Assembly (NCBI GenBank): GCA_963971535.1
Contig: OZ020594.1
Coordinates: 117,773,127 to 117,837,126, forward strand
DNA: 64,000 nucleotides
Source: Notolepis coatsorum
Lineage: Eukaryota; Chordata; Actinopteri; Aulopiformes; Paralepididae
Reading direction: 5' to 3'
A program made the position numbers and the translations under genes. The notes under the pieces are model-generated. The model ran no database searches. It was not told where the DNA came from and saw only the letters and a list, made by a program, of their open reading frames with translations. Of the stretch, positions 47,901-59,560 are shown piece after piece. Every line of letters begins with the position of its first letter. Position 1 is the first letter of the stretch.

Positions 47901-48186
47901 CGGGGGGTAAAGGCATGTCAGCTCCCTCCTGGTCCCCACCGTGAGCTTGGTCAGTTACATTAGAACCCACTAGGGCCTCTGTGGTCGGGGTAACCTGGTC
48001 GTTAAGGTCAGACATAATTTTACTTTCTACTTTTACCGCGTTTACCGTTTGTCGAAGGCTAGGTAGTTGACTGACAGCGTAATCCTCTAAGTACTGAGGT
48101 GTCTGTCGTCTGCGCCGCGGGCGTTCTACGTTAGGAGGACCGTTTCGTGGAGTGTTCATCATAGGCCATTTCAATATTAATAACAC
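44950..48186 (-). CDS. BEL/Pao Gag-protease segment, truncated (copy 2)
   Basis: 1078-residue frame collinear with the first ~1025 residues of copy 1: N-terminal acidic part, an expanded RDRLQGE/RDRLQAE coiled-coil repeat (about 165-275, longer than in copy 1), Gag core, zinc knuckles (CPYC, CYRC, CSRC) and protease AVLDDGSEKT. It ends after AGHVKK in six novel residues and a stop at the deletion junction. It could still make Gag and protease. Confidence 0.9.
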   Translation of the reverse strand: MLLILKWPMMNTPRNGPPNVERPRRRRQTPQYLEDYAVSQLPSLRQTVNAVKVESKIMSDLNDQVTPTTEALVGSNVTDQAHGGDQEGADMPLPPANTEEVVPDQPREEDNPTERELCTEEEEESAEEIELQDSPTSTARSGSPLQPSSPSEAERMLSQAFLVSLTASTERDRLQGERDRLQGERDRLQAQTLSEREQLQAQQRSEEERIRLEMRRLQTEENMARDRADTQRAADGAQREAERDLALIQRETERDRLQGERDRLQAERDKLQAQLMEQLILKATPSPSARGSRNSSRQQSRAASPNRASDPELDQQTKPIPPADPLPRPVQARPSYKEGAAYTAEKLNKRLQDLEDLIEEEEGEEENQDRRQHSTPPDQEVQYSPGYTPAALRYRPPTLFTGEHDARPAPRNSTWTSGPWYPAGTSPQRGARGDSPRRPLPQRSPMYQPSTASYIATPTFPDFTYENRAQYTELRMCLETMMVDVADERHKYAILLKHLKVPRAHNIALAYATSTTPYTAALAALDQRYGRIWDYVIQEIRHIDRLPPATDNRSLDDLSIKVQSLVGMLGAQREKGMHELYANSNVERILEKLPPARQERFRRQRDHRDPNGPEPSLLDLADFLAREVSSLRLDTFVRSTPSSREGPRRINDGRRSVTVMHQSESVPSSKNHSTPSRKEKWKMVCPYCEKEHWLSQCDLFTKMNAEEVSQWIKSNRRCYRCARSHMAAECRLKKRCSRCDGAHLDVLHDSNRRKPAPAPSSSTKASVMYIDPASSSGAQVLLKVVRVTLSYQDKVMDTYAVLDDGSEKTLLLASAAAQLGLRGSENQMTIRTIRRDLKSIKGENVSFTIAASGQPERRYRITNAFTSQEIGLSQYTYPIAKLMDKYVHLRQLPIPLIDGATPTLLIGSDHADLIVPIDRVHTGPRGCPAAVETRLGWTLQGPLAKYLNRTAATSCLHSRVTEEDTTLLQHVERLWTLETMPFKNEKKDIRSKEDIYAINLLEQGTKRVTVGGVMRYATPLLRREGMPTFHATKEATERYLLNTERRLAKDPAQESVYRAEIEKLITAGHVKKIDWRCR

Positions 48187-48211
48187 TATATTAATATTAC
48201 ACTAGTTACCC

Positions 48212-48228
48212 TCCGGCTCGAAGGACCA
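48212..48228 (-). promoter_or_regulatory. Primer binding site, tRNA-Tyr type (copy 2)
   Basis: Same TGGTCCTTCGAGCCGGA on - as in copy 1, two bases inside the 5' LTR. Confidence 0.75.
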
Positions 48229-48230
48229 AT

Positions 48231-49634
48231 TGTAACTGAGGGGTACAATTCCCTGACTGTATTGATAAGTATGGTATCATTAAACCACTACCGATTATGT
48301 ACTTTAACTACTGGCCACACAGTACATGATATAGATATGATGAACACTTTCCCACCATGAAACGAAGTCTACACAAATGTATAAATCGAATATTTTATAT
48401 AGCAAAGGGTATATACAACGTTCACTTAATGACATTTATGATTTGAATGCACTTGTAAGGCAAATGAGTATTCGTAGGCAAATCAACATTGAATGTCCAA
48501 TCTCTGGTTACGCAGGGAGCAAGTATGCAACCTGGTTCTTTAGGGAACTATAGCGATGGTACTTAAATGATTATAGCTGGATATACTAAAAGGGGGTCCC
48601 GCTGGTTGTAAGTCAGTAGAGGGGGGGGGGGGTTAGGAGAGCCGCCGGCGATATCCCATCTGGCCAACGATTTCTTGGGAGAATTCAGAGTGCTGAACAC
48701 GGTGCCCACAGAACCTCGGTCCACAGATGAATACAGCTGGGCCCTCTTGTAGACGGTAGCTGCCGGTCCACAACGAAGAGACGTGAGGCAACCTCACTCG
48801 GGGTAGAGCGCCGTCTCACCTGGACTCCTCTCGGGGGGTAGTTCCAACACTCAGCAGTGTTGGCTGTTATCCATGGCATAAATCAAAGCACCCAAAGCAA
48901 GTAGATAATCCAAGCCGTGTAGGGCTCGCCGTCGTCCGGGTAAGGTAATCCAATGTGCAGGTCCACTCGTCCTGGCCCAGAACTCCTCGGATGAAAGCAC
49001 CACACGTGGTCTGCCCAGCCTGGTTAAGACTCTAGATAACGCGAGGAACGATGGGGGGTACTGCTCACTTTATAACTCTAACCGAACGATGCACCATACA
49101 TAATAGACTATTATTAACTTAATAGAAATACGTCCCACTCGACGGTATAGTGCCAAACTATGACAATTCAACTATTAATCCACACGATGTCTCAATGCCA
49201 TTCTGAGGCCAAGTTGAGCATACTGCACCACACGTGTATCGTGGGTGAGGCTTAACGTCTTGCCACTAGGTTGGAGGGTAAAGAACTAAGGGCTAAGGGA
49301 CTAAAAGGAAGTTCTACTTTACTTGCGCCATATATATATGCGCTGTGAACAAATAGTACCATTCGTATTTCGCCAGACGTATTCCTACGCGGAACCGGGC
49401 TAGTAACGACATGTTCGTCGGCACGATTGAACTTGAACCAAGGGGCTTGGCTGCTGGCGCCAGGTTCTTGTCCAATGAGAGAATGAAACTATTATGGGCT
49501 GTTAGTAGACTAAAGGGATATTCAGTGTATATGTACAAGGAATATACAAGGGATATCAAACGATATACAAATACTATTAAATATATATCCATAAATAAAT
49601 ATATATATTCGGTTTAATCTGATCCTTCACAACA
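48231..49634 (-). repeat. 5' LTR of BEL/Pao copy 2
   Basis: 1404 bp, near-identical to 42283-43687. Confidence 0.92.
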
Positions 49635-49731
49635 GTTTCCAAATAACATAATTTTAGTTTTGCTCAGTTCAATGATAATTTGTTTCTATCAAACCATTTT
49701 TAAAATGTCTTCATTTCAGATGTGATGACCT

Positions 49732-50413
49732 CTAAAAGCTGCTGGATATTCTCACCAGAAAAAAAAGATTAGTGTCATCCGCAAATAAAATACATTTAAA
49801 TATATTGGATACTTTACATATCTCGTTAATGTACAAGATGAACAGTTTTGGACCCAACACTGACCCATGGGGGACACCACAAGCAATGTCCAAACATTCA
49901 GATTTATAATCTCTCATTGTCACAAATTGTTGTCTTTTATTTAGATAGCTTCTCACCCAGTCCAATACTACCCCCCTGATCCCATATCTTTCCAATTTCC
50001 TGATTAATATATCATGATTAATAGTATCAAATGCTTTTTTTTAGATCAATGAATACTCCAGCTACATGTTTTTTTTTATCTATGGAATTTGTGATTTTTT
50101 CAATGAGTTCTATTAATGCTAGTGATGTTGACCGGTGTGTTCTGAATCCATACTGGCTATCGGTGAGTAAATTATGTTTATCAATGAATTTATCTAATCT
50201 GTTGTTGAAGAGTTTTTCTAATATTTTTGAAAACTGAGGAAGTAGAGAAACAGGCCTATAATTTGTGAAGTGGTGTTTATCTCCAGTCTGGAACAGAGGT
50301 ATGACTTTTGCTATTTTCATTTTATTCGGAAATCGACCAGTTTTGAATGATAAATTGCAGATGTGCGTGAGTGGTTTTGAAATCCCACTAATGAAATTTT
50401 TTACTATTTTCAT
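49732..50413 (-). pseudogene. LINE-R reverse transcriptase core
   Basis: Two overlapping frames on - with LTHICNLSFKTGRFPNKMKI, NYRPVSLLPQFSKILEKL, QYGFRTHRSTSLALIELI, motif A region VAGVFIDLKK (frame break in a T-run near 50033-50041), YGIRGVVLDWVRSYL, CGVPHGSVLGPKLFILYIN and motif C FADDTNLFF. In the conserved PQG motif Q is replaced by H (GVPHGS). The family's upstream endonuclease is not in this window. Confidence 0.8.
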
Positions 50414-50580
50414 ATCTATTTCATTACTGTCTGTAGATGTCTTGTTTTTACATTTATTATAGTTGGGTCAAGAACCAACATTCTGTGACCATTCTCTGGC
50501 TAAGATGTTTTGATGATTGATTTAACTTCTATGGACCTTTTATAAAATATTTAGCCCCCGTGTCCCTCCGAAAAATCCTG

Positions 50581-52204
50581 GGCCCTCATTCATCAACGTG
50601 TGCGTAGAACATGTTCTATTTCCACACGTAAGCACAGAATTTAGAATGAGTGTACGCACAGGAAAGTCGGGATTCATCACACGTGCGTACGCAGGTTCTA
50701 CGCACACCTGTCATGATGAATATGACTTTGATCCTACGTTTGAGCTTGTGCACTGTTTTAAGTATTTGCATACCAGAAACGCCCCGATTAACCATATACG
50801 GTAATGGAATACACCCATGAAATGTGGAAAAATGGACTAAGCCGAGGGAAGCGTGTCATGAGACAGGCTGACAGACGTGTACACTTACGGTGATGTCGGA
50901 TATGATATCTATTAACCATTGCTGCCTGGGCAGCGCAAACACTAATAAATACCGTGCTGGAATATGACTGCCTTTTCCCGTGTTGTTTGATTAATACCCA
51001 GGGATTAAAGTTCTCCTCAATTTTATTCCAAATCGTGATGGATCTCCCGTCAATTTTCTACCTGCTGCATATGATTTCTAGAGGCATACTACAATCTATT
51101 TTGATGTCAGTATTGGGTAGCCTATATAAACAATAATACGAGAGCATATACAAGAACAATGAATCTCACTGCATGTATGATGTAGCCTGCCTTTCAATAC
51201 ATGAACTTGAATTCCATCATGTTTGTGTGCGGGACTCACAAGGCTGTTGTCACAATGGGTGGTACCGGTACAGTAATAATAACAGTCCACACAATATCAC
51301 GATCCATGCCATAGCCTATGTTCTATTAGGACATGATCTGTGACGACAAATGTTCTAGAATGTTTGATTAAGATATCATACTCTGACAGCATGCCTATGA
51401 TCAACAAAAACGCGAACTTGAATCCCATCATATACATAGTCTGTCCACTATCTGGTGTCATTGCAATGCGTTTTCTATTCTTTCTTATACAGTAAAAAGG
51501 GGGAAGAACACTATATTCATATGACTTGTATTCTGCTTACAGCTTCGAAATTCCACTTGTTTCGTTTAACGTAAAGCCTTTTAAATATAACCAAAACGTT
51601 CCCGTGATTCTGCGGTCTGTGCGCAAAATAATAACGAGTTGAGCTTTATGATTTATGATGAATTGAAAATGGGGGACCCTGATGTAAACAAGACGAAAGT
51701 CTTTCTCTGGTCTGCATCCCCTTAACAATTGTATGTACTGAGCTGTACTGTACTGTACCCATTCTGCAATCTGTTAATAAACTTTTCAATCAATCAATCA
51801 ATCAAGCTACGCGGAGCGCAGTCAGTCAGTAGCCTACACCCCGTATATTCCGATAACGCTATATAAACCATGCTGCATTCATTCTGAGAGAAAGATCTAT
51901 TATTCCAAATGCTATTTATAGGGTTTTGACCATAATTACACTACTGTTGCTATTTTACAATGAACTATAATGAACTACGGTTCACGGAACATGCCAGTGT
52001 TATTATGCACAGCAGCTCATTTCCTTGTTGTAATAATATATTCTACCACTGGGCGTCAGCTAAGTGTGCTCTGACCTGTGCGTAGACGTAAGCACGGAGT
52101 CAAGTTCAAGTTGAAATTGATGAATCCCACTCTTTGCTTAGAAATGATCGTACGCACAGGGTAAGCACAAATCTGTGCGTAGAACACGTTGATGAATGAG
52201 GGCC
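50581..52204. mobile_element. PIF/Harbinger MITE, copy B (CTG duplication)
   Basis: Ends GGCCCTCATTCATCAACGTG and inverse, flanked by CTG at 50578-50580 and 52205-52207. It is inserted in the left TIR of the XPG-type element. Reverse-oriented homologue of copy A, including the internal LINE-A fragment. Confidence 0.88.
51652..51806 (+). mobile_element. LINE-A 3'-end fragment inside MITE copy B
   Basis: ATGATGAATTGAAAATGGGGG to (TCAA)n. Same position as in MITE copy A. Confidence 0.8.
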
Positions 52205-52568
52205 CTGGCATTTTTTGTCAGATGGCCAAATCGAAAATATCTGCTGACGCCATCTTGAAAAATTTACTTTTGATCCAGAGCACCTAGAATCATGTATGAA
52301 TACATTTTTTTGTGTAAGTCAACCATGACGATTCCAATTCTGACATTAGTTTGACTCTATGACATAAATTTAACACAGAAATCCAAGATGGCCACCATTC
52401 AGTAGAGCAAAAATGTAGATAGAGACAGCAGAGCGAAAATGTAACTTTTGAATGGGAAAGTAAGATTTGGTGTTTGGGCAGGGCTTCAGACTAACAACTT
52501 TCCCAATAGCTAGCTAGCTAGCAACAACAACTAGTTAGCTAATATAGTCATTGTAGCCCTGTACTGTA

Positions 52569-55298
52569 GGAGGGGGTACTGCACACCGCTGTAACTGGAT
52601 GTTTCTGCAACGTCTAGAATGTCATGTACAGGACTATGAGGCAAACATCCAGGTTGAGCATGCATGCATAAAAGATGCCAAGATTGTGTCGCAGGCACTG
52701 ACTGAGAAGGCGTCTGAGATGCAGGCAGTTATGCCGTATAGGACCATCAAGCTCGGTGAGCCTCCCATCCGCCCTAAGCCCACTATGTTCTCATTAAGTA
52801 CAGAGCCTCAGCGCAAGCGGAGTATTATTCATGCCCTTGCTCGTGCAGATACAAATGGTGATACAAAGTCCATCACAGGCAACCCCTACTCCAACATGGC
52901 CTGGGACATGTGGATCGAGTGTACAATGAACAAGGGCAGCAAAATGAAGTCTGGCTGGCTCTCCATCCTCCAGAATGAGAAGCAGCTGCTGGTGCACTCC
53001 AAAAATGTGAACAATTTGGCCAAGATCCGGGTGGCTCACAATGCCCTGGCCACACACAAAAAAGCCAAGAGGAAGCACATAGAATGTGGTCCGAAAAGGA
53101 TGAGAGAAGATGAGCAGCGCGTGCAGGACCTGGTCGCATGCATGCATGAGTTTGATTCCTTCCCATTTGATCCAGCCTCACCCACCCTCCGCATCCCTAC
53201 AGTCAGCCATGCCTGCCTCTGATGAACTCATCGCGGACTTCAACTCAGCCTATGCTGTGGGAGAGGAGAAGTTGACCAGCTTCTTGCAAGACCGAGTGTT
53301 CAGTAAGAAAACCTCCCTCCATGCACCTGTCCCTCTGAGCAAACGCTTGACATTTGCCAAGCAGCCCTGCATGGAGAAGCCCGGGGAGGAACTCAAAGCA
53401 AGAGCTGCTGAGATGGAGCAGAGTGCTCTCAAGGCAGTGATCGACCTGGTTGAGGTCAGTCAACTTGTGAATCTCTCCGAGTTGCTGGAACATCGTGTTG
53501 TCGAGGAATGTGTGGCCTTATTCAACTCCAATGGCACATATAGGAAGACACAGAAGAGCAAGCTCATTCAGAAGCTCTCTCTCCAATCTGTAGATCTGCA
53601 AGAACCCTACACCGCTCTTGTCGACATGGGCATGATCTGGAGGATGGCAACCCCATCAGCAGAAGATCGGCAGACACAAGATGGCACCCTATACAAGTGG
53701 TTGGACTATGTCCACAAAGTATCATCCATCATCCTTGCCCGCCATGGTGATGCTGACCGTATTTTCTGTGTAAATGACCCATACGACGATGATGAGCGAG
53801 ACCTGCGGGTACAAGGTAAGGTACATGTCCCCATCACCTACATGAAGCTGGGCGACCCCTTCCCCTCTGCCAGAGAGTTCAAAACACTGCTGTGTAGCGT
53901 CAGCAACAAGGAGCGGCTACAAAAAGTAATATGCAGCTATCTGACTGACCTTGTTGCACAGGGTGTAGATACAGAGATCGGCTACTCTGTTGGCTCCCAC
54001 TGCACCAACTTGTCAACCCAGCAACCAATGCAGAACTACAGCTTTGACCAGTCTGAGGCTGACACCATCCTCTTCTCTGCTTACACAGTTCTTTTTTTTT
54101 TGATCCACTTTTTCTCCCATTTTTCTATATTTTCTCCCATCCCAATTTCGTATCATCCAATTCAACCCTCCCCTTTCACGGACGCTGTTTCTTGCCTCCC
54201 ACAAGCCGGCTGCAATGTGGACTAAGTCATACATAGCACAAGTCCCCTCCGGTACTTGAGGTAACAGCAGTCGCATCTTTTCACCTGCGCAGCTCGATCT
54301 CTCAGTGGCGAGGAGTAACGCGTGGGAGGCTCACGCTGCCCCCGACACTTCCTGATTCTACTGCGCAGGCGCACCAACCGACCTGTAGGAGTCGCTGTCC
54401 ACAACGCCCGATCCCCACCCATCAGTTTCCCACCCCCTAATACGGCCAATGTGTATTAGTATGGACGACCAGCTAAACTGAAAGCAAATGTGGAGCGCTG
54501 GGCTCGAACTGACGAGCCCAGCGTCTCCAGCATTTCGTGGCGAGTGCCTTGCCCACTACGCCACGTAGCCGCCCTCTGCTTACAGTTCTACGTGAGTCAG
54601 GCTACAGTGGCCCTGTGGTCATTGATGCAGCCGACACCGATGCCTATGTCACGGCAGCGGTCATTTCTCAACAGCTGCCCGGTATGCTCTGCATCAAGAG
54701 AAAGCAGGACACGGTCTTCTGCCGTGGCCTGGTTACTGAGGAGATGGCAGATTGTATTGTGCAGCTACACTGCATTACAGGCTGTGATGCCAATTCAGGC
54801 TTCTATGGCAAGGGTAAGTCGTCGGTGTATGACAAGGTGGCAAAGAGCCCTATGGCACGACTGCTGCTCTCGCGGTGTGGAGATAGCCTTGACCTTGAGG
54901 AGGAGGTGCTAGAGGAGCTGTTTGAGTTCACACGACATGTTATTTATGGCGACAAGAAGAGTAGCACCATGGCTGAGGCCCGTGCCACAAAGTGGAAGAG
55001 AATGAAGAACAAATCATTCATCCATCTCCCTCCAGATGCAGATAGCCTACGTGCCAACTACTTGGCATATCTAGTGCGCTGGGAGCTGGTGGGTGGTCGC
55101 TGTCGCCCTGTCCGCCACACACGACCTGCTCTCCCAACACATCTACCTGCACCAGGGCCAGCTGAAGAAAGTGAGGAAGAGGAGAGTGAGGAGGATGATG
55201 ATGAGAAGGGAGATGATGATGTATGGAGGAGGAGGGGTGATTCATTGGAATCTGATGATTCAGAATCTAGTGAGGCAGAATGCTCTGATTCAGACTGA
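52569..55298 (+). pseudogene. XPG/PIN-like nuclease-type protein of the TIR element, broken
   Basis: Three frame segments: 52569-about 53195 (reads through VSQALTEKASEMQAVMPY), about 53195-54091, and 54590-55298. One frameshift lies near 53195-53205 and a SINE (54092-54573) splits the third part; the frame is otherwise open to a stop at 55296-55298, giving roughly 740 residues. The C-terminal third has QSEADTILFSAYTVL, VVIDAADTDAYVTAAV and LHCITGCDANSGFYGKGK: an acidic E-A-D, D-T-D and G-C-D series that fits a PIN/XPG (FEN-1-like) metal site. The tail is very acidic (EESEEEESEEDDDEKGDDD). There is no ATG before 52599 and the left TIR ends only ~110 bp upstream, so 5' exons are probably deleted. 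Confidence 0.75.
54092..54573 (-). mobile_element. tRNA-derived SINE inside the XPG-like gene
   Basis: On - it starts GGCGGCTACGTGGCGTAGTG with A box TGGCGTAGTGG (54553-54563) and B box GTTCGAGCCC (54500-54509), and ends in poly-A (poly-T on + at 54092-54101). Flanking duplications CTCTGCTTACACAGTTCT and CTCTGCTTACAGTTCT (54075-54092, 54574-54589) differ by one CA. Confidence 0.85.
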
Positions 55299-55328
55299 TC
55301 ATGACATGTTTAAAGTGGTTTCATTGTT

Positions 55329-55526
55329 GGGGCGCTCCAGTAGCACACCACATAGCGTGCTGAGTCGCGAAGCGGTCGTCCCGGGTTCGTTTCCCAGTCC
55401 CGGCGACCATTTGCTGCATGTCTTCCCTACCTCTCCTCCCGTTCTCCCTCTCTCCCTCTATCGGTCCTGCGTGGCCAGAAAAAGCTGAAAATGCTATAAA
55501 GTAAAAAATAAAAAAAATAAAAATAA
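55329..55526 (+). mobile_element. tRNA-derived SINE 3' of the XPG-like gene
   Basis: Starts GGGGCGCTCCAGTAGC, has a B-box-like GGGTTCGTTTCC (55383-55394) and an A-rich AATAAAAA tail. A perfect 17-bp duplication AAAGTGGTTTCATTGTT flanks it (55312-55328, 55527-55543). Confidence 0.88.
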
Positions 55527-56339
55527 AAAGTGGTTTCATTGTTAATCTGTTCAAGTTACAGCTATTTAAGAGTGTATTTTGAAGTATAATTAGTTATCTT
55601 ATCATACTGTACATTCATCAATTATTTTGCTGAGATCCTTATGAAGGTCGTTTGTTTAAAGTACAGCAGTACCATGGTAAAATTGGTTTTGACATTAAAA
55701 GTTACATTTTCGCTCTACTATATGGTGGCCATCTTGGATTTCTGGGTCAAATTGATGTCATAGAGTCAAACTGATGTCAGAATTGGAATCGTCATGGTTG
55801 ACTTACACAAAAAAGTGTATTCATACATGATTCTAGGTGCTCTGGATCAAAAGTTAATTTTTCAAGATGGCGTCAGCAGGTATTTTGGATTTGGCCATCT
55901 GACAAAAAATGCCGGGATTTTTCGGAGGGACACGGGGGCTAAATATTTTATAAAAGGTCCATAGAAGTCAAATCAATCATCAAAACATCTTAGCCAGAGA
56001 ATGGTCACAGAATGTTGGTTCTTGACCCAACTATTAGTAGTTTCTATAATTTCATTTTCATCTACCGCTTCCAGAAACATTGAACTAGGATTTCTTTCAA
56101 TATAATTGTCTTTATTAAATCTCATCTCATCTTTATAAAAACACAACATATACAGCAAATAATAAACTCTCCTTTATTCCCCCGCACATTATCATGGAAG
56201 GTACTCATATTTTCCACTGGTCACGGTATAGATCCAAACATAGAGCAGTCTATACAGCAAGTAGCAGATATATTCAGGATTAAGTAGAGTTGTTGTAGAA
56301 GGACGGTGTTACGGTTTCACCTCCACAACCCTCCATACC

Positions 56340-57116
56340 TGTCTCACCCCCCCCCCCCCCTTCACTTCAGCTCAAACCTCCATTCCTGTCTCACACACCC
56401 CCTTCACTTCAGCTCAAACCTCCATACCTGTCTCACACCCCCCCTTCACTTCAGCTCAAACCTCCATACCTGTCTCACCCCCCCCCCTTCACTTCAGCTC
56501 AAACCTCCATACCTGTCTCACACACCCCCTTCACTTCAGCTCAAACCTCCATTCCTGTCTCACACCCCCCTTCACTTCAGCTCAAACCTCCATTCCTGTC
56601 TCACACACCCCCTTCACTTCAGCTCAAACCTCCATTCCTGTCTCACACACCCCCTTCACTTCAGCTCAAACCTCCATTCCTGTCTCACACACCCCCTTCA
56701 CTTCAGCTCAAACCTCCATTCCTGTCTCACACACCCCCTTCACTTCAGCTCAAACCTCCATACCTGTCTCACACACTCCCTTCACTTCAGCTCAAACCTC
56801 CATTCCTGTCTCACACACACCCTTCACTTCAGCTCAAACCTCCATTTCTGTCTCACACACCCCCTTCACTTCAGCTCAAACCTCCATTCCTGTCTCACAC
56901 ACCCGCTTCACTTCAGCTCAAACCTCCATTCCTGTCTCACACACCCGCTTCACTTCAGCTCAAACCTCCATACCTGTCTCACACCCCCCCTTCACTTCAG
57001 CTCAAACCTCCATACCTGTCTCACACACCCTCTACACTTCAGCTCAAACCTCCATACCTGTCTCACACACTCCCTTCACTTCAGATCAAACCTCCATTCC
57101 TGTCTCACACACCCCC
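56340..57116. repeat. 42-bp minisatellite, about 19 units
   Basis: Unit is CTTCACTTCAGCTCAAACCTCC + ATTCCTGTCTCACACACCCC (42 bp, written as two parts). The length is a multiple of three, so one frame stays open (56306-57148) as a 14-residue repeat LHFSSNLHSCLTHP. The upstream 56166-56339 is unassigned. Confidence 0.92.
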
Positions 57117-58177
<1,061 letters not shown>

Positions 58178-58208
58178 ACTATTTTGCCTCTTCGACAAAC
58201 TCCACAAA

Positions 58209-58224
58209 GGCTCTTTTCAGAGCC
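58209..58224 (+). promoter_or_regulatory. Histone mRNA 3' stem-loop
   Basis: GGCTCTTTTCAGAGCC, followed by ACACA, 32 bases after the H2A stop; this is the SLBP-binding hairpin of replication-dependent histone mRNAs. Confidence 0.92.
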
Positions 58225-58812
58225 ACACACCTATATTACAGAAGGCAATCACTCTTGGCTGCATCCTATACTGTAATAATGTATACTCCTACACGGAAAT
58301 GTTGGGGTTCACTCTTGACCAGGAGTTAAACAATTGAGGAAATCTATAACCATGCCTATTATGACACGTTAAATGTACTGTCCTCACCTACAGTATACTT
58401 CTGTTTTAGTTTCGACCTGGGAGCAACTGACTTAACTAATAATATGACTGTCAAATCACTTCCTACTGATTAGTCTTATTCTGAAGTTATGTTATTGTCC
58501 CATAAAGAATAATTATGTGGAGAAAAGTTTAGCTTCTACAATAATTACCTGGTTTGACTCCTTTCTTAGATCATGTTGACATTAGTCATTGAGACTGTCC
58601 CTGGTCCCCCTGCCAACTGAGTGTTTTAACTTCAGAGTACAAATGTAACAGTAAAGTGCAATAGGAATGTACTAAGTGATTCAACTGGAGTATATCAGAT
58701 GTATTAGGTACATGTGTTACAGGTATAAAGACACTGGTAGTAAGCCTGAGCCATACTGGTTAGTGGTATAACTAATAAGAGTAGGTAAGGGATATACTAT
58801 TACACATACACG

Positions 58813-58880
<68 letters not shown>

Positions 58881-59327
58881 GCATTATTGCACATGCTATC
58901 ATACAGAGTTATATGGGTTGAATATAGTTTGAGGTAAGTAGTGATTACAGTGCAAGGTAAGTTTGAACAGTATGGATAACATATCCTAGAGTACAGGCAA
59001 TTAGCTATATGCACTATTAACTTTGAACTATTATTTAACTGACTAGAAGTGTGTATACCAATATAAGAATGACTTACTTTCTCCATTGTTATTTCCCCAA
59101 ACTACAGCTATGGAATTCTAACAGAACTACAAGACAGCAATGGTGTTATTAAATCAGTCATTCAAAATAATGCAGTGATGCCTCCTGTTACAACCTGCTT
59201 TTCTATAGATAGAAGATTGATATTGAAACTAGCTGTCGTTTTTTTAGATTCAAGGAAGGAACTTTAAAGGGGAACTTCACCAAAAAGCAATGCAGATTTA
59301 TTTATTTATAAACCCTAAACAGTTTCT
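58225..59327. other. Spacer with (TA)n tract
   Basis: No gene seen. A (TA)n microsatellite lies at 58815-58876. TTAAAGGGGAACTTCACC near 59263 resembles the start of a fish MITE that continues into the fold-back below. Confidence 0.45.
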
Positions 59328-59560
59328 CACACATTCATTTAGTTTGACACTTATTGAGAGTAAACAAGTTTGAATATGGCCACCAGTGATGTCATCGGGG
59401 ACATTTAAAACTTGTGTTGTGTTAATTACAGCTCAGTGAAATGACAGGTTAATTAAATTATTTGAGCTATAATTACAACACAAGGATTCAACGTCCCGAT
59501 GACATCACTGGTGGCCAAATTAAAACTCATTTTCTCTCGATAACTAAATGAATGTGTGCA
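59328..59560. repeat. Fold-back element, ~100-bp arms
   Basis: Arms 59328-59435 and 59464-59560 are inverted copies (ACACATTCATTTAGTT, GGCCACCAGTGATGTCATCG, CTTGTGTTGTAATTA) around a short A/T-rich loop. Confidence 0.8.

Larger units (their letters stand above)
42283..49634 (-). mobile_element. BEL/Pao LTR retrotransposon, copy 2
   Basis: LTRs 42283-43687 and 48231-49634 differ at only a few sites, so insertion is recent. A 5-bp duplication GTTTC flanks it (42278-42282 and 49635-49639). Same family as copy 1 but with diverged LTRs. The interior keeps gag-protease (44950-48186) and integrase (43781-44959) but has lost the RT and RNase H region near 44960. Confidence 0.95.
50460..56033. mobile_element. 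TIR element with XPG/PIN-like gene (Academ-like candidate)
   Basis: Inverted repeats of about 336 bp: the left arm is 50460-50577 plus 52205-52460 (split by MITE copy B); the right arm is 55697-56033. Ends read TAGTTGGGTCAAGAACC and inverse. TTA duplications lie at 50457-50459 and 56034-56036, and excision with one TTA restores the LINE-R frame. The interior encodes one protein (52569-55298). No DDE transposase is visible. Academ transposons (3-4-bp duplications, XPG-like nuclease) are the closest known group; this is inference. Confidence 0.82.
41026..56165 (-). mobile_element. LINE-R non-LTR retrotransposon, split by two insertions
   Basis: Parts are 41026-42282 (3' end and C-terminus), 49635-50459 (RT core) and 56034-56165 (start of the retained RT). 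The tail at the left is TTTGATTTGATTTG. The BEL copy 2 sits at 42283-49634 with its GTTTC duplication; the XPG-type TIR element sits at 50460-56033 with a TTA duplication. Removing each insertion with one duplication copy restores continuity of the frame at both joins. 41965-42172 contains another short insertion with GTTTCGGCCTACATGGCC. Confidence 0.82.

Noticed and set aside
53245-53493. Minus-strand frames inside the XPG-like gene (also 52794-53181)
   Set aside because: Antisense shadows of a better supported frame.
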